Part shown: positions 1 to 8,280 of the stretch, piece by piece | How the letters are laid out: every line of letters starts with the position of its first letter | Numbering within the stretch: the first letter of the stretch is position 1 | Position numbers and translations under genes: made by a program | The notes under the pieces: generated by a model | Databases searched by the model: none | What the model was told of the DNA's origin: nothing | What the model saw: the letters and a program-made list of their open reading frames with translations, nothing else | Assembly: GCA_934561175.1 (NCBI GenBank) | Contig: CAKTFW010000003.1 | Coordinates: forward strand, 1 to 64,000 | From: an uncultured Oscillospiraceae bacterium | GTDB taxonomy: Bacteria > Bacillota > Clostridia > Oscillospirales > Oscillospiraceae | DNA: 64,000 nt | Reading direction: 5' to 3'

Positions 1-719
1 ACAGGATCCAGGTTTTCCATATTGCAGACCGTAATGACATTGCCTGCGCCATCGCGGATTACTTCATACTCAATTTCCTTCCAACCGGCAATACAGCGCT
101 CGACCAGAATCTCATTGACACGGCTCATACGAATGCCGCTCTCCGAAATCTCGCGGAGCTGCTCCCAGGTATAGGCAATGCCGCCGCCCGTGCCGCCCAG
201 TGTATAAGCGGGACGAATAATAACCGGCAGGCCAATCTCCTTTGTAAAGGCTTCGGCATCCTCCACGGTATGCACAACCTTGGATGTGATGCAGGGCTGG
301 CCAATTTCCTCCATGCAGTCCTTAAAGCCCTGACGATCCTCCGCTTTGCGGATGGACTCCGCCGAGGTTCCGAGCAGCGCCACGCCGTATTCCTCCAGCG
401 TACCGTTCTCATAGAGATTCATTGCCAGGTTCAGACCTGTCTGGCCGCCCAGCGTCGGCAAAATGGCATCCGGGCGCTCTTTGGCAATAATCTCCGTGAC
501 CATGTCCATCGTCATCGGCTCAATATATACATGATCGGCAATATCGGGGTCGGTCATGATCGTTGCAGGATTGGAATTAATCAGAACGACCTCTACACCC
601 TCTTCTTTCAGCGAGCGGCAGGCCTGGGTACCGGCATAGTCAAACTCCGCAGCCTGACCGATGATGATCGGGCCGGAGCCCAGCACCAGAACTTTCTTAA
701 TCCATTCTTTCTTCGGCAT
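1..719 (-). CDS. carB: Carbamoyl-phosphate synthase large subunit, N-terminal part
   Basis: Only the first 239 codons lie in the window; the gene runs off the left edge. The reverse strand begins MPKKEWIKKVLVLGSGPIII and continues through the Gln/ATP-grasp features of CarB (GQAAEFDYAGTQA, INSNPATIMTDPD, PTLGGQTGLN). CarB makes carbamoyl phosphate from ammonia, bicarbonate and ATP for pyrimidine and arginine synthesis, using ammonia channelled from CarA. Its ATG overlaps the TAA of carA by one base, so the two are translationally coupled. No frameshift is seen in the visible part. Confidence 0.97.
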   Translation of the reverse strand, partial: MPKKEWIKKVLVLGSGPIIIGQAAEFDYAGTQACRSLKEEGVEVVLINSNPATIMTDPDIADHVYIEPMTMDMVTEIIAKERPDAILPTLGGQTGLNLAMNLYENGTLEEYGVALLGTSAESIRKAEDRQGFKDCMEEIGQPCITSKVVHTVEDAEAFTKEIGLPVIIRPAYTLGGTGGGIAYTWEQLREISESGIRMSRVNEILVERCIAGWKEIEYEVIRDGAGNVITVCNMENLDP

Positions 720-1795
720 TACCGGTCACCTCCCATCATGGCAATAAAGCGGTCAAACAGATAGGCCGTATCCTGCGGTCCCGGTGCAGCTTCCGGATGG
801 AACTGTACCGTAAAGAGCTTGCGATTTTTGTAGCGCAGTCCCTCCACCGTGCCATCATTGACATTGACATGGCTGACCTCGGCCACCGCCGGATCCACCG
901 AGTCTGCTACAATGCAATAACCGTGGTTCTGAGAAGTGATATAAACGCGCCCCTCCGCAATATCGCGCACCGGATGGTTGCCGCCGCGGTGGCCGTACTT
1001 GAGCTTCTCACTCTTTGCGCCGGTTGCCAGCGCCATCAGCTGATGGCCAAGGCAGACACCAAAAATCGGCAGATCGGATTCATAGAGCTTCTTAAGCTCT
1101 GCAATAATCTCCGTGCAGTCGGCCGGATCGCCTGGGCCGTTGGAGAGCATGACGCCGTCATAGCCACCGACGAGAATCTCCGCTGCCGGAGTATGCGCCG
1201 GCAGCACCGTCACACGGCAGCCGCGCTTGACCAGCGAACGGATCATATTCTGCTTCACGCCGAAATCCATCAGAGCGACATGGTAGCCGCCGTCCTCGCC
1301 AAAAACCTCCGCTGCCGGACGCGTCACCTTCTCCACCGTACCGGCTACCCGGTATGCACGGATTTTTTCCAGCTTCTCATTCAGGTTGAAGTTCTCCTCC
1401 GTGGTAATCAGGCCGTTCATCGTACCCTGCTCCCGCAGAATCCGGGTGATCGCACGCGTATCCACATCGCACAGGCCCGCCACATGGTTTTCCTTCAAAT
1501 AAGAGTCCAAATCACCCTCACAGCGGAAATTGCTGCCGCGGCGGCAAAGACGCCGGACCACAAAAGCCTCTGCCCAGGGATGACTGGACTCTTCATCTTC
1601 CTTATTCACACCGTAGTTACCGATCAGCGGATAAGTCATTACAACACCCTGTCCGGCATAGCTCGGATCGGTCAGAACTTCCTGATAGCCTGCCATGGAG
1701 GTGTTAAACACCATCTCACAGATGCGGTCGGCAGGATCTCCCATGCCAGTTCCCTGAAACATGGCGCCGTTTTCAAGAATCAGCGTCGCTCTCAT
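719..1795 (-). CDS. carA: Carbamoyl-phosphate synthase small (glutaminase) subunit
   Basis: 358 residues, usual length for CarA. It hydrolyses glutamine and passes ammonia to CarB. Visible motifs are the N-terminal domain (LILENGAMFQG), the class I glutamine amidotransferase nucleophile region GVCLGHQLMALA and the C-terminal HPEAAPGPQDT. The reading frame extends further upstream, but I chose the ATG at 1795 because it begins MRATLILENG as in the family and follows GGGGAG at a good distance. It is first in the operon with carB. The upstream AT-rich region holds ARG-box-like sequence, so arginine control is possible. Confidence 0.97.
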   Translation of the reverse strand: MRATLILENGAMFQGTGMGDPADRICEMVFNTSMAGYQEVLTDPSYAGQGVVMTYPLIGNYGVNKEDEESSHPWAEAFVVRRLCRRGSNFRCEGDLDSYLKENHVAGLCDVDTRAITRILREQGTMNGLITTEENFNLNEKLEKIRAYRVAGTVEKVTRPAAEVFGEDGGYHVALMDFGVKQNMIRSLVKRGCRVTVLPAHTPAAEILVGGYDGVMLSNGPGDPADCTEIIAELKKLYESDLPIFGVCLGHQLMALATGAKSEKLKYGHRGGNHPVRDIAEGRVYITSQNHGYCIVADSVDPAVAEVSHVNVNDGTVEGLRYKNRKLFTVQFHPEAAPGPQDTAYLFDRFIAMMGGDR

Positions 1796-2032
1796 CAGTA
1801 CTCCCCACTTCTCTATAAAGTCAAACGAATAAACATGCAAAAATTATTGAATATTTTGTATAATATACAGAATCTTCCACAATTCCCGCAGTTGTCGCAG
1901 TTTATAACATTCTATCGCACATCTGAATAAATATCAAGCTTGTTTCCGCGAAATGTCCATGAAAAATTACAGCCCTACCAGCAGAATAAATCCCCACTTC
2001 CGGCAGAGAATAGCGGCAGGAGGGTGAAGCCA
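1796..2032. promoter_or_regulatory. Divergent control region between carAB and the DUF421 gene; possible ARG boxes
   Basis: AT-rich gap of 237 bases between divergent genes. CGAATAAACATGCA (1826-1839) and TGAATATTTTGTATAA (1848-1863) resemble the TGAATAAAAATTCA type of ArgR/AhrC box, with several mismatches. TATAAT at 1858-1863 with a TGCAAA 17 bases upstream could serve the rightward gene; a leftward TTGTGG-16-TACAAA (1855-1882) could serve carAB. Motif match is by eye only. Confidence 0.4.
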
Positions 2033-2707
2033 TTGTTTATCTCTTACATCCGCGCGCTGATTCTCTATCCGCTGCTGATCCTGACCGTGCGGCTAATGGG
2101 CAAACGGCAGCTGGGCGAAATGGAACCTGCAGAATTTGTCGTGAGTATGCTGCTGGCCGATCTGGCCTCCGTCCCCATGCAGGATATCGGAATTCCGCTG
2201 CTCACCGGCGTCATCCCAATTCTGGTGGTACTGGCGCTGGAGCTGCTGCTGGCCGTTTTTTCAATGCGCTCTATCAAATTTCGTCAATTCTTCTGTGGGA
2301 AGCCTGTAATTTTAATTCAGGACGGAACCATCCTGCAAAAAGCGCTGCGCAGCGCCCGAATCACTGCAGATGAACTGACGGAGTCCCTGCGTCAAAAGGA
2401 TGTGACCGATATTGCCAGCGTCCAGTACGCCATTCTGGAAACCAACGGGACCCTCAGCGTTCTGCTCAAATCCTATGCAATGCCCCCTACCGCCAAAGAT
2501 CTGGGCGTAAAAGCGGCCCCCACAGTTCTCCCCATCACTCTGATTTCCGACGGCCGCATTCTGACGGAGAATCTGAAAAAATCCGGTCATGACCGGCAGT
2601 GGCTTAATCAGCAGCTCGCCTGTCATGGCTGCAAGCCAGACGATGTCTTTCTGCTGACAACCGAGCCGGGTGGAAAACTGTTTCTGGCCAGAAAGGAGGC
2701 GCACTGA
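2033..2707 (+). CDS. DUF421 (YetF-like) membrane protein
   Basis: 224 residues. Three hydrophobic segments fill about residues 5-80 (LILYPLLILTVRLMGKRQLG is the family signature, followed by the MEPAEFVVSMLLADLAS stretch), then the soluble DUF421 domain (GKPVILIQDG, SLRQKDVTDIASVQYAILE). In Bacillus, relatives affect spore membrane properties and germination; the biochemical role is not settled. The start is TTG at 2033, 9 bases after AGGAGG; an ATG far upstream would add a poor leader with no ribosome site. It overlaps the next gene by one base (TGATG). Confidence 0.85.
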   Translation: MFISYIRALILYPLLILTVRLMGKRQLGEMEPAEFVVSMLLADLASVPMQDIGIPLLTGVIPILVVLALELLLAVFSMRSIKFRQFFCGKPVILIQDGTILQKALRSARITADELTESLRQKDVTDIASVQYAILETNGTLSVLLKSYAMPPTAKDLGVKAAPTVLPITLISDGRILTENLKKSGHDRQWLNQQLACHGCKPDDVFLLTTEPGGKLFLARKEAH

Positions 2708-3084
2708 TGCGTCGTCCGTTCTTTGGGCTTGGCTGGCTGCTCATTTTGCTGCTGTTGGCACTGTGCATTTGGAACACACTGGTACTCCGGCAGCAGCTGA
2801 CAGAGTCCGCGGCACTGCTGCAGCAGGCCGCGCAGGCTGAAACGCTTCAAGCCGCAAGTGATCTGGTTCGTGAAGCCTCTGCACTGTGGGAGCGCCGTGC
2901 CGGTTACTATGGGACCGTACTCCGGCACGATGAAACCGACACTATCGCCGCCGGATTTGCTGCATTGCTGGCTTACGCTGCCGCCGGGGAAGAAACCGAC
3001 TTCCGCGGGCGCTGTGCAGAATTGACCGCGCAGCTGGAGCACATCGCACAAATGGAAATGCCGCTGCCGGGAAATATCCTATAA
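2707..3084 (+). CDS. DUF4363-like small membrane-anchored protein
   Basis: 125 residues: one N-terminal transmembrane helix (about residues 7-25) and a helical outer part. The pattern LVREASALWERRAGYYGTVL and HDETDTIAAGFAALLAYAAA matches DUF4363, a family found mainly next to DUF421 genes in Clostridia. The start ATG overlaps the stop of the DUF421 gene, so the pair is almost certainly co-translated and may form one membrane complex; that is inference. Function unknown. A terminator hairpin follows. Confidence 0.7.
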   Translation: MRRPFFGLGWLLILLLLALCIWNTLVLRQQLTESAALLQQAAQAETLQAASDLVREASALWERRAGYYGTVLRHDETDTIAAGFAALLAYAAAGEETDFRGRCAELTAQLEHIAQMEMPLPGNIL

Positions 3085-3156
3085 GCCCATAACAAAAAAC
3101 AATTGGATTTTGGAAAAACGCAGACGAGCGCCTGCAGACAGCTTCCACATGCGCAT

Positions 3157-3188
3157 AAAAAACGGTGCACAAGTTGTGCACCGTTTTT
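3157..3188. terminator. Bidirectional intrinsic terminator
   Basis: Nine-base stem CGGTGCACA/TGTGCACCG (3163-3183) flanked by A-run on the left and T-run on the right. It ends the DUF421/DUF4363 pair and, read leftward, nrdR. Confidence 0.85.
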
Positions 3189-3189
3189 C

Positions 3190-3645
3190 TCATTTCTCCG
3201 CCAGAATCTTATTTAACTCTGACATGAAGCTGTTAATATCCTTAAACTGACGATAAACTGAAGCAAATCGGACATAGGAAACCTCATCCATCGGCTTAAG
3301 GCGTTCCATCACCAGCTCGCCGATCTGCTCTGTGGAAATCTCGCGCTCCAAAGAGTTCTGAATGATCTGCTCAATTTCGGCAACCGCTGCCTCCAGCGCC
3401 GCCATGGACACCGGCCGTTTTTCACAGGCGCGCACCATACCATTGAGTACTTTGGCACGATCAAAGGTCTGCCGGCTTCCATCCTTTTTAATGACGACAA
3501 TCGGCAGACTTTCCACAATCTCATAGGTGGTGAAGCGCTTCTGACACTCCAGACACTCCCGACGACGGCGAATGCTGGTGCCATCCTCACTGTGGCGGGA
3601 ATCGACTACCTTACTTTCCTGATAGCCGCAATAAGGGCATTTCAT
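3190..3645 (-). CDS. nrdR: Transcriptional repressor NrdR
   Basis: 151 residues, full length. The N-terminal zinc ribbon is MKCPYCGYQ with the second pair CLEC (about residues 3-34), followed by the ATP-cone (about 49-139, IVVIKKDGSRQTFDRAKVL). NrdR senses ATP/dATP and represses ribonucleotide reductase genes; none are in this window. AAAGGAG precedes the ATG. It lies 30 bases after the RraA-like gene on the same strand and probably shares its transcript. Confidence 0.97.
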   Translation of the reverse strand: MKCPYCGYQESKVVDSRHSEDGTSIRRRRECLECQKRFTTYEIVESLPIVVIKKDGSRQTFDRAKVLNGMVRACEKRPVSMAALEAAVAEIEQIIQNSLEREISTEQIGELVMERLKPMDEVSYVRFASVYRQFKDINSFMSELNKILAEK

Positions 3646-3675
3646 AACAGGACTCCTTTCGCCGCGTACAAGGGC

Positions 3676-4329
3676 TTAGACGCGGTTGTGCTTGGCAAGG
3701 CCCTTAATCAGCGAGCCAGTTTCCAAAATACAGGCGGATTGCTCTGCTTCCTTCACATCAATGTCCTCCGCAAACAGAAGGACTTCTTCCGCCTTATCGC
3801 GCGGAACCACGACAACGCCGTCGATATCTGCAACAATCAGGTCGCCCGGATTGACCCGGACGCCGCCGCAGACAATCGGCACACCGGACTCAAAGGACAG
3901 GTACCGACCCAGCGTAGTGCCGGGAGAAACGCTGCGGGCATAAATCGGGAAACCGAATTTCTCGCGGATTTCTGGGATATCGCGAATGCCAGAGTCAAGG
4001 ATGGCGCCCGCCATCTTTTTGACATAACAGCCGGCAGCAACCAGGCCGCCCATCACGGCTACATCCAGATTCTCCCGCTCAAGGCCAATGACCAACACAT
4101 CGCCGGGCGCAGCATTCTCAATGGTATCAAGCGTATGCTGGGGCGCACCGAACTTTACAGCCTCCGTCTCGTTGACCGTCAATGCCGGGCCAACCACGCG
4201 GGCTTCAACAATGCGGGGCCGCATATCGTGGCTCATGTAGCAGGTGCGGCCGACAATTGAGTCGCAGGCGTCTGCAACCGATGCCAGTGCTACTTTCTTA
4301 TAGCGTTCAATCAGTTCATTCCATTCCAT
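3676..4329 (-). CDS. RraA-like family protein (possible 4-hydroxy-4-methyl-2-oxoglutarate aldolase type)
   Basis: 217 residues from the ATG at 4329 (AGGAG upstream, MEWNELIERYKK); the frame extends upstream without a ribosome site. The RraA/HMG-aldolase fold is recognisable: ASVADACD near the start, AAPGDVLVI, GLVAAGCYVKKMAGAILDSG, IRD, and the C-terminal VNPGDLIVADIDGVVVVP. Family members either cleave 4-hydroxy-4-methyl-2-oxoglutarate/oxaloacetate or (in Proteobacteria) inhibit RNase E. With no RNase E expected in this group, an aldolase or decarboxylase role is more likely, but the substrate cannot be read. Same strand as nrdR. Confidence 0.85.
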   Translation of the reverse strand: MEWNELIERYKKVALASVADACDSIVGRTCYMSHDMRPRIVEARVVGPALTVNETEAVKFGAPQHTLDTIENAAPGDVLVIGLERENLDVAVMGGLVAAGCYVKKMAGAILDSGIRDIPEIREKFGFPIYARSVSPGTTLGRYLSFESGVPIVCGGVRVNPGDLIVADIDGVVVVPRDKAEEVLLFAEDIDVKEAEQSACILETGSLIKGLAKHNRV

Positions 4330-4399
4330 AGAAACCGCTCCTATACTGATAAATTTTTTGCAGCCTCCCCAGCTGCGGGAACCCTGGGATATTCCAATT

Positions 4400-4744
4400 T
4401 CAGTATAACAGATCCATTCTGCAATTTCCACCGGTTTCCTCGCAAAAATCCGGATTTTCTGCCGCAAGATCCTCCAATACATCCCGCAGGGTGCAGGGCG
4501 TCACAAATCCGTCCGCCAGCCGCGTCATCAACGCCTCCACACGGCTGGCGGCAGGGGAGATCGCATGGATCACCGTCTGTTCCGCTCCATTCGGATCGAA
4601 GAGCGCAGCAGCCAGCCCATAAAGCGCAACCTGACATTCCTCCGCTGTCTGCGCAATCGATTCCACCAATTGGTACTCCAGCCGAAACCAATCGCCGTTT
4701 TCTCTCTGCCGGATTCTTAAGATCGTCTTCTGCCGGAAGTCCAT
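4400..4744 (-). CDS. Small protein, DUF6514-like
   Basis: 114 residues from the ATG at 4744 (GAAGAGG 8 bases upstream); a longer frame from 4789 has no better start. The centre has an LEYQLVESIAQTAEECQVALYG stretch, and the C-terminal half has the LADGFVTPCTLRDVLEDL motif, which I associate with DUF6514, a small clostridial family of unknown function. No signal peptide or membrane helix. It is upstream of the RraA-like gene on the same strand. Family assignment is from memory of the motif. Confidence 0.55.
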   Translation of the reverse strand: MDFRQKTILRIRQRENGDWFRLEYQLVESIAQTAEECQVALYGLAAALFDPNGAEQTVIHAISPAASRVEALMTRLADGFVTPCTLRDVLEDLAAENPDFCEETGGNCRMDLLY

Positions 4745-4947
4745 CTCGCCGCCCTCTTCCCTGCCGTTGATGCTGCCATTCAAGCACACTTTTTTCAGAT
4801 GGAAAAGCGGGAAGATTTCGCCTAATTCGACATTTTCTGCAAACCGCTTCTTTTTTCAATTTTTCACGCAACATCTTGTGTTATCGGATTTTGCCTCCAC
4901 ATAGCGGGCTGTCGAACCGCGTCGAAACTTTTTCCGTGTTTTTCCGC

Positions 4948-4976
4948 TTGCGCTGCCGCAAACCGCATGTTATTCT
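4948..4976 (+). promoter_or_regulatory. Sigma-A promoter for the small membrane protein
   Basis: TTGCGC at 4948-4953, 17-base spacer, TATTCT at 4971-4976, ending 22 bases before the start codon. Confidence 0.5.
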
Positions 4977-4998
4977 GCTTCCACAGGAGGCGACTTTC

Positions 4999-5241
4999 AT
5001 GCAAAATCTGCTCCACGGTCTGCGCCATATGGCGCCATCCGCGCGGCGCGTGCTCGAAATTGCGCTGATTCTCAGCTGTGTTCTGATGACCGCAGCACTG
5101 GGGCTGCTTCTGACAGGCCATCCCTATTCCCCGCAGACGCATCACCTGTATGTGCAGGCAGTTTTTCTGCAGCGTCTGGTGCTTCTGATTCTCTTTCTTG
5201 CGAGCTTTCTTTCCGCCGCGCTGCAAAGCAGACACGGGTAA
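4999..5241 (+). CDS. Small membrane protein, unknown function
   Basis: 80 residues starting at the ATG at 4999, directly after AGGAGG (4985-4990). Two hydrophobic helices (about residues 20-40 and 52-75) separated by a short polar loop (TGHPYSPQTHH). I recognise no family. It has its own promoter and lies just upstream of the glycosylase promoter, so it appears to be a separate unit. Confidence 0.65.
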   Translation: MQNLLHGLRHMAPSARRVLEIALILSCVLMTAALGLLLTGHPYSPQTHHLYVQAVFLQRLVLLILFLASFLSAALQSRHG

Positions 5242-5243
5242 TC

Positions 5244-5272
5244 TTGCGCGCACACGCCCTGCCCGCTATAAT
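5244..5272 (+). promoter_or_regulatory. Sigma-A promoter for the DNA glycosylase
   Basis: TTGCGC (5244-5249), 17 bases, TATAAT (5267-5272), 27 bases before the TTG start. Confidence 0.7.
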
Positions 5273-5298
5273 AGTTCCAGCAGAAAGGAGGCGCTGTC

Positions 5299-5799
5299 TT
5301 GGAAGCTGCACATATTGTCCACCCCATCCCGCCGCTCTACGACACGCAGTCCCAGATTCTGATTCTGGGTTCTTTCCCTTCGGTAAAATCCAGAGAGGGG
5401 CATTTCTTTTACCATCACCCGCAGAACCGGTTCTGGCGCGTTCTGGCCGCCGTTCTGCAGGAGCCGCTGCCGCAGACTATCCCGGAAAAGGCCGATCTGC
5501 TGCACCGCCATCATATTGCCCTGTGGGATGTGATTGCATCGTGCACCATTACCGGCTCCTCTGATCTCTCCATCCGGGATGTCACACCGACCAATCTCCG
5601 TGCAATTCTTACCGCCGCACCAATCCGCGCCATCTATTGCAACGGCGCAGCTGCGCACAAGCTTTATTGCAAGTATCAGCAGCCGCTGACAAATCTTCCC
5701 GCCCTGCGTCTGCCCTCCACCAGTCCTGCCAATGCAGCCTGGACACTGCCGCGGTTAATTGACGCATGGGAGGCAATCCAGGCGCCTCATCCAATATAA
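5299..5799 (+). CDS. DNA-deoxyinosine glycosylase (uracil-DNA glycosylase superfamily)
   Basis: 166 residues. The signature LGSFPSVKSREGHFFYHHP followed by QNRFW is that of the hypoxanthine/uracil glycosylase family that removes deaminated adenine (hypoxanthine) from DNA; further motifs are LWDVIASC and the C-terminal LPSTSPANA loop. It would act in base-excision repair in the cytoplasm. The start is TTG at 5299 with AAAGGAGG (5284-5291). It stands alone with its own promoter and is followed by hairpins. Confidence 0.85.
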   Translation: MEAAHIVHPIPPLYDTQSQILILGSFPSVKSREGHFFYHHPQNRFWRVLAAVLQEPLPQTIPEKADLLHRHHIALWDVIASCTITGSSDLSIRDVTPTNLRAILTAAPIRAIYCNGAAAHKLYCKYQQPLTNLPALRLPSTSPANAAWTLPRLIDAWEAIQAPHPI

Positions 5800-5934
5800 T
5801 GCCACAGTGTGCCTTTATAAAAACACAACGCATCCCCCGATTGGGCCGCCAGAGCTGGCAGGTCGCCCAGCCGTCTGCGCCGCACAGCAGGAGGCCGAAC
5901 GGCAGCATCCGTTTGCGCTGAAACAACTGAAACG

Positions 5935-5980
5935 AAAAGCAAAGCACCGGAGTCAATAATGCCCCGGTGCTTTCGCTTTC
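5935..5980. terminator. Hairpin, probable terminator of the glycosylase unit
   Basis: Perfect arms AAAGCACCGG (5941-5950) and CCGGTGCTTT (5964-5973), extended with a few mismatches to about 5935 and 5980. The 135 bases before it (from 5800) hold no gene I can support; overlapping short frames there lack ribosome sites. Confidence 0.6.
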
Positions 5981-6009
5981 CAGCACTGCAATCTGCCCTG
6001 GAAAATACA

Positions 6010-6054
6010 AAAAGACCGGTGTGATCGCTGAGACAGCCACCACCCCGGTCTTTT
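6010..6054 (-). terminator. Terminator of the CoA-transferase operon
   Basis: Arms AAAAGACCGG (6010-6019) and CCGGTCTTTT (6045-6054), with partly paired inner bases, just past the stop of the leftward CoA-transferase gene; T-rich on the reverse strand. Confidence 0.7.
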
Positions 6055-6076
6055 CCAATCATCTGTAAACTTCAGG

Positions 6077-7414
6077 TTATCGCTTATTGGACTTGCGCCA
6101 GATTTTCAGCGCTTCTGCCTCAGCAATCAGCTCATCCCGGAACGCCGGATCAGCCAGACCGATCAGCGCCTCTGCCTTCTCCCAGGAGGTCATGCCCTTC
6201 AGATTGACTGCGCCGTATTCCGTGACCAGCCAATGTGTCGTAGCACGGGTGTCCGTCACAATGGTGCCCGGCGCCAGGATCGGGCGAATGCGGGATTCCA
6301 CCGTACCGTCCTTCTTCTGGAATGTCGACGGGCAGGCAATAATGCTCTTGCCGCCCTTGGAAAGGTATGCCCCCAGCACAAAGTCCAGCTGACCGCCTGC
6401 GCCGGAGATATGGCGTTTTCCGCTGGATTCCGCGTTGACCTGACCGAACAGATCCACATCCACCGCCGAGTTGATGGAGATAAAGTTATCAATCTGCGCC
6501 ACCACGGCGGCATCGTTGGTGTAGGAAACAGAACAGGCCAGCAGCTCCCGGTTGTTGTTCATGTAATCATACAGATCCTGCGAGCCTGCGGCGAACGCAT
6601 AGGTCTGGATGCCGGGATCCACCGACTTATACCGGCCCGTAATCTTGCCCGCCTTTGCCATTGCCAGATAGGCATCCACATACATCTCCGTCTGTACGCC
6701 GAGATCTTTCAGATCCGAATCCGCGATCATTGCGCCGATGGTGTTCGGCAGGCCGCCGATTCCCAGCTGCAGTGTTGCACGGTCCGGAATCAGCGGCATG
6801 ATATTGGCGCTGATTTTTTTATCGATCTCTGTGATCTTTGCAGACGGCAGCGCGGCAATCGCCGGATTGCTGCCCTCAACCACATAGGTGACATCCGCGA
6901 TATTGATTTCATTGTCAATGCCGTAGCAGTAAGGCATATTCTCATTGACTTCCACAATGATCTTGTGGGCGCGGCGCAGCACCTCCACCAGGTGGGAGGA
7001 GTTGGGGCCAAAGTTGAAATTGCCGTGCTGATCCATCGGCGTCACCTGCAGCATTGCCACATCAACCGCCGGAATGCTCTCCCGGTAGTGGCGCGGCAGC
7101 TCCGAGTAGCGCAGCGGCGCATAGAAGGCAATGCCCTCGTCGATTGCTTTGCGTTCGATGCCCGTCATATGCCAGGAATTCCAGCAAAAATGCTCCGCTG
7201 CATTCGGCACATCAAACACGGCCGGACGCCAGACCAGAACGCCGCCGCGGAGCTTCACATCGTGCAGCTCCGGCATTCTCTTGGCCAGTGCAATATCCAG
7301 ATCGTGGCAGGTGTTGGTGCACCAGCCATAATCCACCCAGTGCCCGGACTGGATCAGCTTTACCGCCTCATCCGCCGTTGTCAGCTTGCTCTGATACTCG
7401 CTTGTAAAATTCAT
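6077..7414 (-). CDS. but: Butyryl-CoA:acetate CoA-transferase
   Basis: 445 residues. It transfers CoA from butyryl-CoA to acetate, the last step of butyrate formation in many gut Firmicutes. AEHFCWNSWHM (about 73-83) matches the stretch used to recognise this gene in butyrate producers; GIGGLPNTIG (218-227) is the CoA-loop motif, and E243 in VQTEMYVD aligns with the catalytic glutamate of this transferase family. The start is ATG at 7414 (GGGAGACGGAG upstream); the longer frame is an antisense-like Arg-rich extension. It lies 35 bases downstream of the TPM-domain gene and shares its direction. A 4-hydroxybutyrate or propionate CoA-transferase is the main alternative. Confidence 0.88.
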   Translation of the reverse strand: MNFTSEYQSKLTTADEAVKLIQSGHWVDYGWCTNTCHDLDIALAKRMPELHDVKLRGGVLVWRPAVFDVPNAAEHFCWNSWHMTGIERKAIDEGIAFYAPLRYSELPRHYRESIPAVDVAMLQVTPMDQHGNFNFGPNSSHLVEVLRRAHKIIVEVNENMPYCYGIDNEINIADVTYVVEGSNPAIAALPSAKITEIDKKISANIMPLIPDRATLQLGIGGLPNTIGAMIADSDLKDLGVQTEMYVDAYLAMAKAGKITGRYKSVDPGIQTYAFAAGSQDLYDYMNNNRELLACSVSYTNDAAVVAQIDNFISINSAVDVDLFGQVNAESSGKRHISGAGGQLDFVLGAYLSKGGKSIIACPSTFQKKDGTVESRIRPILAPGTIVTDTRATTHWLVTEYGAVNLKGMTSWEKAEALIGLADPAFRDELIAEAEALKIWRKSNKR

Positions 7415-7449
7415 TGGTCTCCGTCTCCCATTTCTGTATTGTTTTCCAT

Positions 7450-8280
7450 TTACCGTCTTCCGGCGCCGCCGCCGCGGCCTCCGCCTCCGCCGAAGCCGCC
7501 AAAGCCTCCGCCGAAACTGCCGCCACCGAAGCTTCCGCCGCCAAAGCCTCCACCATGGAATCCGCCGCCGCGGGGCGGACGAGGACCGGGGCCGCACAGG
7601 CCAGGACCGCAGAAGAACAGATTCATTCTCCGCCGCCCGACACCGCCAAAGACCAGGTTCAGCAGAACCAGTACGACAATCAGCCAGATAATATCCCCAA
7701 ACCTTTGACTGTGCGCCGATTGCTGCGGCATTTCAGTTGTCTGACCCTGCGGCTGCACTGATGTATCGTCGATGGTAATCCCATAGTAGGACTCGTATTG
7801 TGCCAGCAACGCATCCACCGTTTTGGTCGCTGCAGCATCATAATCGCCGGCGTCAAAATCCGGCCAGCAATCTGTATCCAGGATATCATTTGCCACACCG
7901 GCAGAGATATAATCCTCCAGTCCGGTGCCAACGGTCAGCCAGCCCTTGCCTTCGCCGGTCACCAGCAGCAAAACTGCGCCGTTGTTCTTCGTTTTATCGC
8001 CTACGCCCCACTGATTGAGGACCTCATAGGCATACTCCTCTGCATCCAGATCATTGAGGTAATCAATCGTCACCACCACAATCTGACCGCCGCAGGCCGC
8101 GTCCAGCGCCTTCACCTTTTTAATGATGGACTGCTCCGTATCGGACGAGAGCACATCGGCGTAATCCGCCACATAGCCGGCCGCCGTCGGCTGAACAATC
8201 TCCCGCGAAGCCATTGCGGGCACCGCAAGCGCCAGCACAAGAATCATCAGCAGCACAAGGGCTGCAAAGCGTCGTTTCAT
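7450..8280 (-). CDS. TPM-domain (YgcG-like) exported membrane protein with Gly-rich tail
   Basis: 276 residues. Signal peptide (about 1-24, ending VPAMA), TPM domain (about 35-165: VADYADVLSSDTEQSI, QIVVVTIDYL, NNGAVLLLVTGEGKGWLTVG), one transmembrane helix (about 195-212) and a low-complexity C-terminus of GGGF/GGS repeats ending GRGGGAGRR. TPM proteins face the outside of the membrane; roles proposed include membrane-protein quality control or phosphatase activity. Its ATG overlaps the stop of the LemA-like gene (ATGA). LemA plus TPM is a common gene pair. Confidence 0.85.
   Translation of the reverse strand: MKRRFAALVLLMILVLALAVPAMASREIVQPTAAGYVADYADVLSSDTEQSIIKKVKALDAACGGQIVVVTIDYLNDLDAEEYAYEVLNQWGVGDKTKNNGAVLLLVTGEGKGWLTVGTGLEDYISAGVANDILDTDCWPDFDAGDYDAAATKTVDALLAQYESYYGITIDDTSVQPQGQTTEMPQQSAHSQRFGDIIWLIVVLVLLNLVFGGVGRRRMNLFFCGPGLCGPGPRPPRGGGFHGGGFGGGSFGGGSFGGGFGGFGGGGGRGGGAGRR

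Noticed and set aside
5759..6062. Short frames on both strands between the glycosylase and CoA-transferase genes
   Set aside because: They overlap the glycosylase end or two terminator hairpins and lack ribosome sites.
6233..7708. Long rightward open frame with a Pro-rich end
   Set aside because: It is antisense to the CoA-transferase and to the Gly-rich tail of the TPM protein; the Pro stretch is the complement of GGN codons. No ribosome site and no recognisable domain.
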